In this document: positions 37,700-51,000 of the stretch, in pieces
Numbering within the stretch: position 1 is the stretch's first letter
Layout: each line of letters opens with the position of its first letter
Assembly: GCA_003116995.1 (NCBI GenBank)
Contig: BDSL01000039.1
Coordinates: 372,001-436,000 of the forward strand
Source: Yamagishiella unicocca
Taxonomy: Eukaryota; Chlorophyta; Chlorophyceae; Chlamydomonadales; Volvocaceae
Direction of reading: 5' to 3'
DNA: 64,000 nt
The notes under the pieces: generated by a model
The model's database searches: none
What the model was told of the DNA's origin: nothing
What the model saw: the letters and a program-made list of their open reading frames with translations, nothing else
Position numbers and translations under genes: made by a program

Positions 37700-39622
37700 G
37701 AGCGGGCGGTATCGTAAAAATAAGCGACGTTTCTTAATTTGCATCTCCCGCCCTTAGCATGCTCAGGAAGTTTCGCTTGCTGCTTTCCAAGAGCGTCGGT
37801 GCTTGCATTCTTCCCACTTCCTTCCGACTAGAAATCTGCCCCCTCGCCCGACACACAAGGTGTCTGCACCGCCGGGTCCAGCGACTGGCCTCCGGTGTTC
37901 AGAAGTCGACGTCCGAGTTGATTCGCTCCCGTGCTCCCACATCCGCCCGCTCGCTTTCCCTGGTGTTGGATTGCATCATCGTTACAAATCTTGCGTTTAG
38001 GATTGCGTGGATTTGTGCGGATCAGCGTCTACCTTCCTCTCAGCCGCCTCCGGCCCCATTGTTAATCGTCTGCCCGCGGTCATGGCTTCATGCCATTGAA
38101 GCATGGAATCGCGGGCCTCAGGATTCCAGCTCTTGTCCTCTGCATTACAGGTAGATATGCCTGGCAATACAGGTAGATCTGCCCCCGGTCCCGGTGCTGT
38201 CCCGGTCCCTCGGTTGAGATGTCCTAGCGGCCACTCCTGGCCCCCTCTGCATGTGGCGCGGCCAAAACCGACTGCTGCTTGCTCTGGCGCCAAGGTGCTA
38301 ATCCTGGAGAGCGGACTTCGTCGTGCTTCGCGCCCTAGCTCCCTAGCCCAGTCGCTTTCCCGCCTTGCTCAACAGCTCGACAGACGTCATCACCGACAAC
38401 AGCTTGCTTCTGTTCCCCACCTCCTCCAGCCTCCAGCCTCCGCAACGCATACACCCTATGCCGCGCATTGCAGCCATCCATTCTAGGCGTTGCGTAGGCG
38501 CAGCAACCACGTTGGCGGCATTCGAACGCGCCGTGATGCTGCCGCTGGCCTAGCGCCTGGGTGACTCCAAGATTTCAAATGAATCGTGCTAACAGCAGTC
38601 CACGAGGGCCGCGGCGATGAACCTCAACCGCCGCTCAACACCGCACTGCGAAGCCGGTCCGAAGCCCTAAAACCCTCGCCGGACACCTCGGTGGGCCGTA
38701 AAACCGTGCGCCGAGGAGCGAAACCCTAAAACCGTGCGCCGAGGAGCGAAACCCTAAAACCCCCGGTGAAGAATCCCGCATGCACCAAGGACGCACTAGG
38801 AAGGCTGCCCGCCTTCAGCGTCAAACCAACAGCCCCTGGCGGCACCACCAGCACAACCGGCGCGCCCACTATTGTCAACACATGCATCCTAGGCCACCGC
38901 AACGTGTTAACAACATGATACACTGCGTGGATTCGTTCACTCAAGAGACCGCGGGCGCGTGCGGCGGTGTCCTTACCGCCCCAGCGACTGCTAGCTTGGG
39001 GCGCCTGCAGCCCTAGAGATGGAGATCCATCGTCTGTCACGTGGCTCGACCCTGCGCCGCCGCTCTCGAGCCGCACGTGGCCTTCGGTGGCCCTCGGCCA
39101 ACGATGCGGTCCGCGCCATCCTGCCACCTCAGCAATGCGCTGCTCAGCCCGCTGGCGGATGGTGTACACACACACCTCACCAGCCCAATCCCTTTCTGCT
39201 ACCATCACCGTACGTCACCCCCTGCGGTCACGACGTCCCAAAACACAGCACATGAAAACCACCGCTAACAACACAGGACATAAAAACCACCGCTAATCCC
39301 ACGTTCCCACCTAGACCCACGAGGTGAAAAATCCCCAACACACCAACCGCCGCTGCCATATAAGCCCTCCACCCGTCCATTGTGTCAGCCTACCTAGAAC
39401 GGCCTCGGAGCTGCGTCAGCTGCTTGCTCCCTAAACGTACCGCTGCCTCCTACTCTCGTGGATTCATCCGAGGTCATATGCATGTGCTGCTGCCTGCGCC
39501 CATGCACGTCAGGCGCCTAGGCGAGATCCTTGTCCGCTAGACCCCATGGCTTCCGCTAGACCCCATGGCTTCCGCTAGGCCCCGCAGCCTGCCACGCCTA
39601 CGCCCGCGGCTCCGTTGTTGTC
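37700..39622. other. Region without supported genes; CCCTAAAA-containing repeats
   Basis: Open frames here are short and unrecognised. Near 38660-38765 a unit of about 30 bp (gtgcgccgaggagcgaaac followed by cctaaaacc) repeats two to three times. It separates the retroelement cluster from the 3' end of the glycosyltransferase gene. Confidence 0.5.
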
Positions 39623-42600
39623 CTACGCCGCCACGCGCTCTGCGGGCGGGTCGCAGCCCGCAGCTCCGAAGGGGCACTCCCCCCGCGGCCACGGCAACCG
39701 CCTCAACCGCCTCAGGTTCAGCAGTCGCACGTGCTCCGTGATACGCACGTGCAGCTCGCTGCCCAGGAACCACGCCGCGGAATCCGGGCCGCCCCCGCCG
39801 GCGGCGGCGGCGGCGGCGGCGGCGGTCCGCGGCGCGCCAGGGCCGTCCCCCGCCCGGTCCTCCCAGTACGGCGATCTGCCGTACCGCATCTGCAGCACGC
39901 GGGCGCACAAGATCTCCAGGCGGCGCCGGAGCTGGGGGTCGCTCCGCTCGCACCAGGGGGCGTCCACCCCAACCTCCACACCTATTGCTACAGCCGCAGC
40001 GGCGGCGGCAGTAGCAGCCGGCCCGGCTGCAACGCCCGTCGCTGCGGCGGTTAGGCCGCTGGCGCCGGCGCTGCCGCCAGCGGCGGAAGAGGTCCTCGTG
40101 CCGACTGCCGATGCAGCCGTGTCGCCGCTGTTGCCGCCGTCGGGTGTTGCTGTCGGGTCGGTCAACAGCAGGGGGGTCCGTCGGGAGCCAGCCAGCAGCG
40201 CCTCGCCGGCAGCGGTGCGCCCTGCCGACCCCTCTTGCTCCCAGTGGTCCGGCCGCCAGTTGGCAGGCGCTGCTGAGCCGCCGACGGCGGGCAGGGAGGC
40301 AACCTGGTCGCGCCGGGAAGTCGGGCGAGGGAGGCGAGGTAAGGGAGGAAAAGCCATACACCCGTTTGGGAAACAGTAGTTTAACCGAGGTAGGAGGGGC
40401 GGTAAGACGCGGGAGGGGTGGCATAGAAACCTTTTACGCGACCAGAGGGGAACCGGGGTGATGGCATAAAAACCTTTTACGCGACCAGAGGGGAACCGGG
40501 GGGGTGCCATAAAAACCTTTTACGCGACCAGAGGGGAACCGGGGGGGTGGCATAAAAACCGTTTACGCGACGTGGGGGAGGGTGCGGGGAGTGGGGGGGG
40601 AGTCTACGGCATGACGCGCCGAACGTATTTCGGGAGGTAGGTGACGGGGAGCGCACAGCGGACGAGCCGCCGACCATGCTTAGCGGCCGTCTGCCCCCTG
40701 CCCCCGATCTCTCCACCCCTAAACCGCTCCCCTCCCCTCCGCGCCTCACCATCCAGCCAGCCAGCCACAGCCGCGTGGACAAATCCACCGCAGCGCAGCT
40801 GCCGCACATCGCCCCGCTCCCAAGCCCTCCGTCCACGCCTCCCAGCTGCCGCCAGGCTGCTCGCCGGATGGCCATCGGCCCGCTTCTGTCGCGTCCTCCG
40901 CCCCCTTCACTGCCGCCACCGTCGCCTACACCGTCGCCAGCGCCGCCGGCTGGCTGCTGGCTGCCCGACGTACCCAGCAAAGCCGTGACGAACTGCATGG
41001 GCAGGCTGGTAGTCTGGTCCCTGGGAGTTTGGGGTTTAGGCGCCGTTTGGGGGGCGGGGGGGGGCGTGAAAACCGGTGACACGAAAACGGGCGGGGCGGA
41101 GGGGTTTAGGGTTTGGGCGCAGTTGGGGACCGGGGACGGGTATGGGAGGAGGAAGACCCATGGGTCGGCACTGATCGGGAATGCCGATTAGCAAAACGGT
41201 TGGCACACATGTTTGGAGATGCATGCTGCAGGACTTGGCGGCCGGGGGTGTGGGGGAGACGGTTGTATGTGCTGGGACGCCGCAATGGCCCACTGCAACC
41301 TAACCCAGTCACTGCGCGGCGGGTTGGCGGGGGAGGGGGTGGCGGGGGAGGGGGTGGCGGGGGAGGGGGTGGCGGGGGAGGGGGTGGCGGGCTGCCGTAC
41401 TGCGGTCACCGCATGCCGTACGTCTTGGCGGACAAGTTGCGAGGCGACAGCGTGCGCGTGGAAGCCAAGGGGGGAAAGTGAGGATGGCGGACGGTTCGGT
41501 ACCAGACAAGACGGGACGAGCCCAGTCGGGCGTCTCGTTGCACGGGAAGCGGGCGAGCTCAGCCAGGACCACTCACCAGAAGAAGGTGCCCCTGTTGAGG
41601 GAGGCCGGGTGCCAGTCCAGCACGAACGGCCCCCCGCCCAGCGCGCCCATCCGCGGCCACGCGTCAAAAGCGCGGAGCGCATGCTGCAGCCAGGAACAGT
41701 AGTCGTACGGCAGCAGGTCTCCATCCTGTACGACGAGTGAGGGGGAGATAAGGGGTGAGGAGGCCATGATGGGTTTTGTGCAAATCGGTCCGCCGGCAAG
41801 TGAGGGACGCTGGGGGTCCGGGAGTGGGGGTCCGGGCCTTGTTGAGACTTGGGGGACAGCCAACGCGTTGTACGGCAAGTAAGACGGCGAACGAGGTGGC
41901 GGCCTGGCATGACACGGGTGTGATATTACCAAATATGGCGCCCAGTCCTGCCTGCCAACCATGCGCCCAGCCCTGCCCGCCAACCACGCGCCCACGCACC
42001 CGCAGCAGCACCAGCACCTCCCCCTGCGCCATGGACACCAGCCGGCGAACTGCATTCGGCGATAGCGGCAGGGAAGGCTCTGGCGAGGCGCCGCTGCCCC
42101 CTTTGTCCCCCGGGACACCTCCTCCGGTGCCCCCTGGACGAAACACAGGCACGACCCTGCCGCCGCTTTCAGCCGCCACCGCAGCCCAGGCGGCCGCCTC
42201 GTCCGGCTCGTCGAACCCCACCAGCAGCTCCAAAGCCAATGGGCTGACGGCCGCGTCGTCACCGCCCTCACCCTCACCACCCGCGCCGGCGGCGCCGGCG
42301 GCGCACGCGAGCAGCGGCTCCACGACCTCCGCCAAGACGTACGGCATGCGGCGACCGCAGTACGGCAGTACGAGCGACACGAGCGGGCGCGGCGGGTAGG
42401 AGACGTAGCTGCGCGGGTCCAGGCGCGCCAGCACGCAGGGGGCCAGGAGCAGGTCGTACAGCTCCAGGTCGTTGGGGTCGGCGGTTAGGTTGTTGGCGGT
42501 TGTCCGCGTCGGCACAGCGCCGCCGGGAGTGCGAGTGGCGGCGGTTGCACTGGCGTTACGTAGCAGGTTCTGGCGGAGAATTGAAATGCGGGTGGAGGGG

Positions 42601-45055
42601 GAGGGGGAGGGGCGAGGGGGTGAGAGGGGGAGTTGGACCGCAGACATCCAAACGGTGCATACATGCAGGGCGGGCGGTGTCTGGGCAGGCGAGCGCGGGC
42701 CGTGTTGCAACTGGGAGCTCGGGGCGGTGGAGGTTCCATCGCCACGTTCAGGTGCAGGCCACAGGCAGCAGCAGCGCGCAACCAAGCCATAAGAAGTGCC
42801 GTACGCTGAGCCCTCACCACCTGATTTCCTGAGAGGGTCCCTCACTGTGCCTCTTACCGGTACCACCTAGCAGTATCCTGGATGCATCACACACAATCCT
42901 GTTGCAAATCCCGATGAAAAAACGTTTCCGCATCCTGGCCGGGGGCTCGTGTTAGTCATCCTCTCCTCCGCAGACCCACAGCGCGATGCCCGGGCGCACC
43001 TCCCCTCCTCCCTGGACGCCATCCCCCACCTCCCCGCAGCTGCCGCAGGCCCTCCCCTCCTCCCTGGACCCCACTTCCCACCTACCCGCAGCTGCTGCAG
43101 GCCCTCGTCCACGACTGGCTGCAGAACCTGGCGCTCCTTGTCCGCCTCCACGCGTCGCGCCTCCAGCTCCGCCTGCGTCAGGGTTAGGCAGCCGGGGAAG
43201 GTGGGCGCGTAGGCGGCAGGGCGAGGGGGCGAGGGCCCTATGGGAGCCATTAGGGAGCGGCGATGGCGCGAAGGGACATTGGCTAAATCCATCGCTATGG
43301 CCCACTCGCAACCACCAACGATCCATAAATAGCGCCGCCGCCGCCGCCACCACCGCCGCCGCTGCCTTCATCGGCGCTGGACCAAGAACCCAACATCGCC
43401 GTGACCCCCCCTCCCCATCGCCGCCGCAATCTCCCTTTCTCCCCCCTCCAACCAGCCGCCTGCACCGCAGCCCCATCGACAACAAGTACCGCACCTTGAG
43501 CTGATCAAGGTCGGTGCTTGCATGGAGCACCTTTTCGACGAGGCTAAGGCGGGAGCTGGCGGGAGGGGAACCTCCGGCAAGCGAGCCGGAGCTCCCGGCT
43601 AGCTCTCGCGCCCTTCTGGCCCCTGCGGTGTCCCTTGCGCCCTCCTGCGGGGTGCCTTCAGCGTGCGCCGCCGCCGTCACCGCCGCCGCCGCGGCGTCAG
43701 CGGCCGCGCCCGTCACCGCCGCCGTCACCGCCGCCGCTGCCGTCACCGCCGCCGCCGCGGCGTCAGCGGCCTGCGCCGCTGCCACTGCCGCCGCTATCTC
43801 CGCCGCCGCAACCTGCTTGACGCCCTCATCATCACCCCGCTGCCCCCTGGGAGCGGCTTCCAAGGCCGCCGCTGCCAGGACGCCGCTACCACGCACCCCA
43901 CCAGCCGCCAACGCCGCGTCCTCAGCCGCAGCTACTCCCGCTGCTCTCGCCGCGGCCCCTCCCGACGCCGCTGCCGCGGAGTCCGCACTTGGCGCCGCTG
44001 TGGCCGCGGCTGGAACGGGCTGGGCGCCGTCGGCTGGTGCCTCCTTTTCACGCCGCCCGGCCACCCGCCCCTCTTGCTCCGTGCCTTCGCCATTTACTCC
44101 AGTCCCCTGTTGCTGCTGGCGCTGGCGCTCCAACCCGACAGCCATGTACGGCGCCCACAGGCGATCCGCTGGCAGCCTGTCTAACATCTCGATATCGATC
44201 TCGTACTGTCGTACAGTGCGCTGTAGGTACTGCAGGCGCTGCAGCGGTCCCAGCACAGCCTGGCCGTGAGGTGGAAGGACAGGCACCCAGGAGAGGCGGG
44301 GGTGGCGGGGATTTAAGCAGGCAGCGAGAAGTGTGTCGTGCACGAAGTGTGTCGTGCACGAACCCCCGGACGCGCCTTCCTGCTACACTGGCGCCAACCT
44401 CGCGATGTGAAGTTGCAGTTGCTCTTCCGCGTCGCATTGCCGCGCATCGCCACAGCGGCATCCATCGCAGTCTCGTACGTTCGGTTGGTGAGGTCCGTTA
44501 GTAGCAAGCAGGCCCTATGAATGCAGCATCGCCCTCGACCACCCACGAAACCAACGACGGGGCCCCCGCATGCGAAAGTCCGAAGCGGAGCAGGGGATTT
44601 TCATGGCCAACGCGAGCTGCATACGGGGATTTGCGTATTCCGTACAGGCATCGTGCAGTGCAGGCAAACACGTCACCCTGGCTACTGCTCAACTCGCAAC
44701 ACACCTTTAGAGCATTTCGTCCTCCGTTCGTGCTCTCTAAGATGTGAAGTAGCGCCTGGCAGCTGGGGAATAGGTGCGGATAGGCCACCAGCAGCTCAGC
44801 GCGGCTGTGGATAGCTTTCGTCTGCCCGCGGCCAATGTCCAGCTTTCCATAAAGCGAGTCCGTGTTACTAGGAATAAACCCCCCTTGGAGTTGCCCGCTT
44901 GCGGCCGTGTCTGCGCGCAAGTCATGCTGATGTCGCTGGGAATGATACGACACAGTTCTTCCCTGACCGTCCCGGACGGCTAAAAGTGCTGATAGCAACA
45001 AAAATAAGAGGCTCATCGAATGCCCATGTCTCGATTGCGCCAAAAAGCCAGCCAC
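39623..45055 (-). CDS. Glycosyltransferase-like protein (GT2-type fold), secretory pathway
   Basis: Phase-consistent exons: 44259-43495, 43172-43086, 42569-42000, 41725-41577, 41020-40750, 40303-39623 (about 840 residues). The catalytic part shows RPLVSLVLPYCGRRMPYVL, then LELLVGFDEPDE, a DGDLLP acidic motif like the DxD/QDD of nucleotide-sugar transferases, SGPMAIRRAAWRQLGG and DLSTRLWLAGW. This order matches GT2-like transferases that read a sugar nucleotide at the acidic motif and position the acceptor with the later Asp. The exon at 44259 adds a heptad-like coiled coil (LGPLQRLQYLQRTVRQYEID) and a long Ala-rich stretch. An upstream frame from 45055 (second Met at 45016) begins with a hydrophobic signal or anchor (MSLLFLLLSALLAV) and is the likely N terminus, but its junctions to 44259 are not resolved. 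The sugar and acceptor are unknown. Confidence 0.75.
40420..40575. repeat. ~42-bp tandem repeat in glycosyltransferase intron
   Basis: Four units contain aaaaaccttttacgcgacc and agaggggaaccggggggg. The unit shares the TTTTACGCGAC core with the dispersed repeat at 5588, 10739 and 21955. Confidence 0.9.
41333..41391. repeat. GGCGGGGGAGGGGGT tandem repeat
   Basis: Four exact 15-bp units directly precede the inverted exon copy at 41392-41432 in a glycosyltransferase intron. Confidence 0.93.
41392..41432 (+). repeat. Inverted copy of a glycosyltransferase exon segment
   Basis: These 41 nt match, with one mismatch, the reverse complement of exon sequence at 42328-42368, which encodes LPYCGRRMPYVLAE. 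The copy lies within an intron of the same gene on the opposite strand. Confidence 0.95.
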
Positions 45056-48000
45056 GGCGCTCGCTTCAGCTTAGTCCTCGGTCAAAGACGAATCTGAACT
45101 TCGGCAACCTAATGACTGAGAGAGTATAATAATGTCAACGGCAACATAAGGCAGACAGCCTGAAACGAACTTGCTGCTGCACAGCTACAGTCACTGTGGC
45201 AGAATGCCTGAGCTTGCTTGGACCAGTCCAAGCGCTTCAACGACCCATACTATCGTAACAGGACGCTTCACATCGATGTGACGCCGGCTGCAGTTGCTTC
45301 TATATATGTTATTAGGACACGTCTGACAGCAGCACGCAGTCGCCCGTCCACATACTACAACCGTCCCTATCACCCCAGGCCACCGTCCCTGCCTAAAACA
45401 CATACGCGGTCAGGCTCTCTTGCTCTATTTAGAACGTTTAGGCTTGCCGAATGTCGGGCTGGGGATCAACGGTTGATTGGATCTAGCACGTGATAATGTG
45501 ACACACGGCCCTAGACCAAAGTCGCGGTTTTCCGCTGTCCGACGGCGCACAGGGAGTGACTCCACAAGTGTGCAAGGATTCAAAGCTTGGAATGTCAGTT
45601 TCAGGGCCCCGACCGTCAGGCAGGGTCAGGTTCCCCCGTCAGCCGTCCTCAGCATCCTAACCGCCCCGGACATACGTGGGACGACAGCCTTGTGACTATC
45701 AGCAGCCAATTACCGGCCATGCCTGTGTATGTAAACGGGCTGGTTACGTCACATGGCGAATCGGATTTGTCCACTTTATTTACGTAATAAATAACGCAAA
45801 GTAACCCGGTACCTCCTGGTCCTGCTGGTAGGCCAATGTGATGGAACTTAAGGAAGCGCAAAGGGGAACAATGATCGGGATGCTCAATTAGCCGAGCCGC
45901 GATTTACATTTGGACCTTGCCCGACCAGTCGAAAAACGGTTTGGACAACGTTGAATTCAGAGGTGTTTTTCCTTTCACGTTGATGCGCGTCGGTGCGTTC
46001 TGCTTTTGCGTATTGTTGTCCCCCAATCCCGTTATGTCGTACCTGTAACTACTCCAACGACGCCTAAGGTCGTTTGCTTGGATGTTTATGCGTGCGTTTG
46101 CTCATATTGCCGCATGATAAGGTGTCATGCCCCTACCTCCCCCGTAAGATGTGTTGTTGCAATCGTTACAGTGGGCTCCAGACCTTAAAAGGTAGAGCCA
46201 TCGGGCGCAAGATGTGTTGTTGAGGGAGCATCTCGACTCGCGCTGATCTCTGGCATGTTGTAGTTGATGCGCGCTAGAAGAAAACTACAACGAAGGCCAC
46301 TTGGGTAAGCGACCTTACTTCCTGGACCACCCGGCGTCCCCGACGTGGCCCCTTACCAAGGATGCCAGACAGGGCCAGACAGGTCCGCAAGTTGACCAGC
46401 TCCCTGGAGAGGTGAGCAGACTGCCGACGAGGGGACCTCACGGATGAGCACCGGACGTTGGGCCCTCAACTTGCACGGCAATCGCTAGCGCCAAACAGTC
46501 GTTCGCTCGCCGAAAGCGCGTCATTGGGAGATCGCCGCTCCTTGCGATCTTGCGCGCTAATTGAGGTGGAGCCTAGCAACGAAATTACTGATTTGGATTG
46601 AGCTCGACGCAGGAGATCAGGCCCTGAGCTTCGCAGCAAAATCGCCAGCGCCAAGCTGTCTTTCAAGGCTCGGCAGTGGGATGCAGTGGGATGCCGCCTA
46701 TGCTACGTTCCGAGACGCGTCTGGCTTGTGCGCAGGAGTGAATAACCTTTCGTAAAGCGTAGGTGGAGTTGCCGTGGGACCCTGCGGGATTTACTCCAGG
46801 GATAGTTGTGAGAAGAGGGGAACGGCATTGCGTGCCCGCGAGCTCTCCATGGCCGAGTGAACCTCTGCACAGGTGCCACAATAGGAATTGTGGTGTAGCA
46901 AGCTACCTTCGGCAGCGCAGCCCTGTCGTGTAGCGGTGAAACATATTATTCGTTTGTTCCATGGCAGCGAGTGGATACTCTTGGTGAAGAGTAGTTTGCC
47001 TGACAATTTGGAGGGTTTAGTGTGCGCAACCGTGACACCGGTATTTTTCCTTTGCAGTTCGTTCCTTATCGTGTTTTCCCTTGTCCTGTCTGCGAGGTTG
47101 CGGGCGGCGGGTTCTGCCCCTGGTGTTCCCTCCGGGCGGATTCGTTTGGTAATTCATTGTAACTGGTGGTGATTGATGCTTTGCTCGCTGCTCAGTCAGC
47201 CTGTCCTGGCCCGCCTCTATCCGCCTTCCGTCTCCAGGCGTCTCCCGACCGCACGTGTTACCGTCTTCTCAATTTACCATCTTAGCTTTACCATCAATTT
47301 ACCTACAAACCTTCAACAATCAGCCTGGTAAAAGTAAGTGATATAGAAGGCTCTAGACACGAAGGTAGAGAGCCATCGGGCGATACACCTGCTACTGACA
47401 TGGTTGCAGGAGGGAGAAAGAGCCTGCTGTGCCGAGGTACATCGATTGCAGTAGCAAGGTATCCTTTCGTCACCGTGACCGTGTTTCATCCCATCATCCG
47501 GCCCAACCGACAACAGGTTTACCGGCGATGTATGACGATGCGATTTCGGCTTTCCTCCTTACCAGAAGCCAGTCATCCGCTTTGCTTTTCAATCCATTAA
47601 GGATGTTTAATGTGCACACGCCCAATGCAGTATTCTAAAGAGTCGTGTAGGATACCTGAGCTTTAGCGCAGCATTTTGCACGCGGCACTAGTATGCAAAG
47701 ATTGTTAGGCACGGCAAATATACAGCACACGGCACAATCAGCCGCCATCCTGCTCCCTCAAAACACACAACACACTCTCTCTCTCTGGGCTCGCGGCTTA
47801 CCGGCCGATTCACGCAAACAAGGGAACTCACGGGGTCACACATCAGAAGTCATGTCAAACCAAATTCTGCGTGTGTAACTAAAAATATACGCGGCGTTTT
47901 GCAAACCACACCGCCAACATTAGTCAACCACAACCCGGCGGCCATCCACGGACCGGCCTTGCTGTGGTCAGTGCTTGGTCTCTAGACAAATCATAAACGA

Positions 48001-48084
48001 ACCTCCTCCAGACATGCAGGGCTCGCGGTGGGACCCACCTACAGCTCAGCCGTCGCCTTCAATTTCGTTGCCCGGCAGCCCACC
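45056..48084. other. Intergenic region with LINE-terminus fragments
   Basis: Three kilobases without a supported gene, and of lower GC than the genes. They hold two diverged LINE 3'-end fragments (46154-46212; 47346-47400), the glycosyltransferase promoter side and the NOP9 3' UTR side. Short frames on both strands match nothing. Confidence 0.5.
46154..46212 (-). mobile_element. LINE 3'-end fragment
   Basis: 'cgttacagtgggctccagac' followed by aaggtagagccatcgggcgc matches the LINE terminus family. It is flanked on both sides by agatgtgttgttg, a possible target-site duplication of about 13 bp. Confidence 0.65.
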
Positions 48085-51000
48085 TCATTGGACTCGCATC
48101 CCGCTGCCCTCCCCGTGCCCATCCTTCTTCCCTCGCCCCTTGTGCTTCTTCGTCGCAACCTCTGCCTCCACTTCCTTCGACTCCTCCGGCATCTCCACAG
48201 CCCCTTTCCTCTTGCCTTTCTTGCCCGTCTTAGCCTTCCCAGTCGCCGCCTCGCCACCAGCCTCCGTTGCCTCCTCCTCTTCCTCTGCAACCCCCGCCTC
48301 CCGGCCGCTCCCGCCCGCCTCCGCCTTCTCAGGGCCTTCCGCCACCTCGCCCTTCCGCTTCCTCTTCTTCGCCTTGTGTCCCTCGTCGCCAGCCTTCCCC
48401 TCCCCATCAACCGGGCCGCCGGCCTCCTTCCCTGCTCCTTCAGTAGCCGCTTTGGCCTTCTTCTCCTTCTTTCCCCGTTTCTCCTCCCGCTGCCTTTCAC
48501 CACCGTCTCCTTCGCTCTTCTCCGCGGCAGTACCCTGTCCGCCCTCACCCTTGACGCCACCGGCGTCCAGACCACCCCTTCCCTTCTCCTTCCCCTTCTC
48601 CTTGGCCTTCTCCTTCTCTTTGGACTTGCCCTCGCCGGCCCCGCTACCGCCGCCGTCTCCACCGAACAGCTTAGAGAACTGGTCCATGGTCTTGGACGCA
48701 GACGCGGCGTGCCGGCGCCACTGCTCCGGGTCACGAGCGTATGCTTCAGCCCCCACCTGAGGGCAGCAGTAGGGCCAATGGTGAAGCGGGATCCCAAGCA
48801 AGGGCATGTTGGAGAAAACAAAAGTAAAAGCAGCTGAAGCGGATGCGCCCTCGGTCGAAGGTGTAACGCGAGCTGGCGGGGGCTCAGCGCACATAAGAAT
48901 AGAACAATAGATGGCAAGAGTATGTCGCCCAGTTAACCAACTCCCCCGGCCACTGGATGGATCCGAGGAAGTTACGATACCGGCTGATTTGATGTCGTGT
49001 GACAAAAGGACCGCAACGGCGCATGGTAGCGGCAGACCGAGCGGAACGAGGCACACAAGAGGCAGGAGCATCTGTTTCAATCACGCCTGGAGTCCAGTAG
49101 CACGCAGCAGAATCGAAGCCTGGCCATTGATGCCCGCAAGGGCTGCCGCTGTTATCACCGCAGAGTCCCACGCCCCACGTTTCCCTTTCGACGCGCAAAG
49201 TTCGGTACTGACCTGCACCCCGGTCCTCCTTTCACACGTCGCCTGTTCGATCCTCACCTTACGCAGTAGCGCCGGACCCCAGTGGGTCACCTCGAGCGGC
49301 TTAGTGGCGGCCGCCAGCCGTGACACAATGGCCTCCTTGGCGCTCGGCTCCTGCGGGGGCAGGGACGATAAAGAGGGCCAGGAGTCAGGGGAGCCCAGTG
49401 CAATGTTCCAAGACGACATGGAACCCTTCCACGCATGACAAAACATAACATGACATGACAATGGTGACGTTTTCGGAGGGTACCATCATTGCTCCGAAGC
49501 GACGATCCACCCTACACCTACACCCCCTGTGCGAATCACCATCACCTTCACCGCCCTTGGTTTGTCGGCCGTGGATTCGCGGATTCTCTTATCAAACCCC
49601 CTGTGCGAATATCCACAGCCCACTGGCTGTAAAGAGTCCGCCGCCCACCGCCCGCTCCAAGGCTTTCCCCCCAAGCCCTGAAACCCTAGGCCAACCCCAG
49701 ACCAACTCCACACCCCAGGACCCACCGCCGAGCGGTAGGCCGTCTCCACCAGGAAGCTTCCAGAGGCCGTGGCCGCCACCGCGTCCCAGTGGTTCGTCAG
49801 AGCGGCCAGCAGCGCCCCCTTGATCTTCGCGGGTGCGTTGCCCTCAAGCAGGGCCTCCAGAACGCGGCTGCCCGACGGGTCGGCGCCGACCCTGGCAACG
49901 CACGGGTCCAAGAGAAGAGGAGTTTTGACAGCGGCGGTGGGGCCGGGATGGTGCCACCAACGCCACTCACAGCACACACAAAAGCGTTATCGCCACACTA
50001 CACCGCCACCACGCCTCTCAGCTCCCGCTGACACAAACCATCCTTGGGGCTGCGGCTGCTGCATTAGTAATCCAAATGCAAGCGAGCGCTACTTGCCCGC
50101 CTCCCGGCGCCTGATGCTCCGAAACCCCACACAAACCATACCAATGTGGGCTGCCGAACCCCGCGTGCCGCACGAACCCAGTCCCTCCTCCCCACGCAGC
50201 TCACCCAACCCGATGGCACGCGGTCGCACGGCATTGCGCCTCTTCAACGAATGCCGCAACCCTTCGGCCGTGCGCCGGACCCTCACGTCCCGGCCCCGCT
50301 TTGACAGCCGTCCCTCACGTCCTAGGCCCCCTCCGTCGTGTGAGATCGCCCTCCGTGTCCCACCTGGCCGCGTCATTGGGCTGCAGCCCAACCACACTGT
50401 CGGTGAAGGACCTGCAGGCGCCCTGCCCGTAGCGCAGCACCTGGTGATGGTGGTGGGAGCGGGGGAAAGGTGGGAGCGGGGCGGGAGCACGGTAGGCCGA
50501 CCGGTCAAGTAAAGCGAGGGGAGATGAGAACGGTTGGGGTATAGAGCCTCGAGGACATGCAAAAGGGTGCAGGAGGAGGAAGGGAATGGAGGATGAACAC
50601 GAAGGGCGGGATACGGGAGTGGAGGAGGAGTGGCGCATTTGGAGACTGAGCAAGACACCGAGATGACGACTTCAATGCCCACCTGGATCAAAATGCTGCA
50701 GCCCAAGGCCGACAGCCTCGGCAAGGAGCCGCCGCCGCCGCGAGCCGCCGCCATGGTGGCCGCACTGAAGGGCTCGTTGGCGCCAACCACAGGCACTGTG
50801 TCCAGGCAGAGCAGCGCGGGAGCCAGCGCGGCGTCACCTGGGCGGGTCGATCGGGGGTTCCGGGGGGCCGGGCTTGGATGGTTTATCAAGGTCGGAAGAG
50901 AATTTCACCGAGAGGGGGAGGCGGCGAGGGTTGGGAGGGCCGTTCATCAGGCTGGCCGGGCGCCGTTCTCCATTCGTACGACGCAGGACGGGGAGCTGTG

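Noticed and set aside
37759..38293. Frames of 98-131 residues beyond the broken pol gene as possible retroelement proteins
   Set aside because: No zinc knuckle, protease or polymerase motif could be found; codon use is unlike the nearby genes.
43514..44269. Long plus-strand Ala/Pro-rich frame opposite the glycosyltransferase exon
   Set aside because: It is the antisense shadow of the GCC/GCG-rich exon 44259-43495, which is in phase with its neighbours and has proper splice sites.
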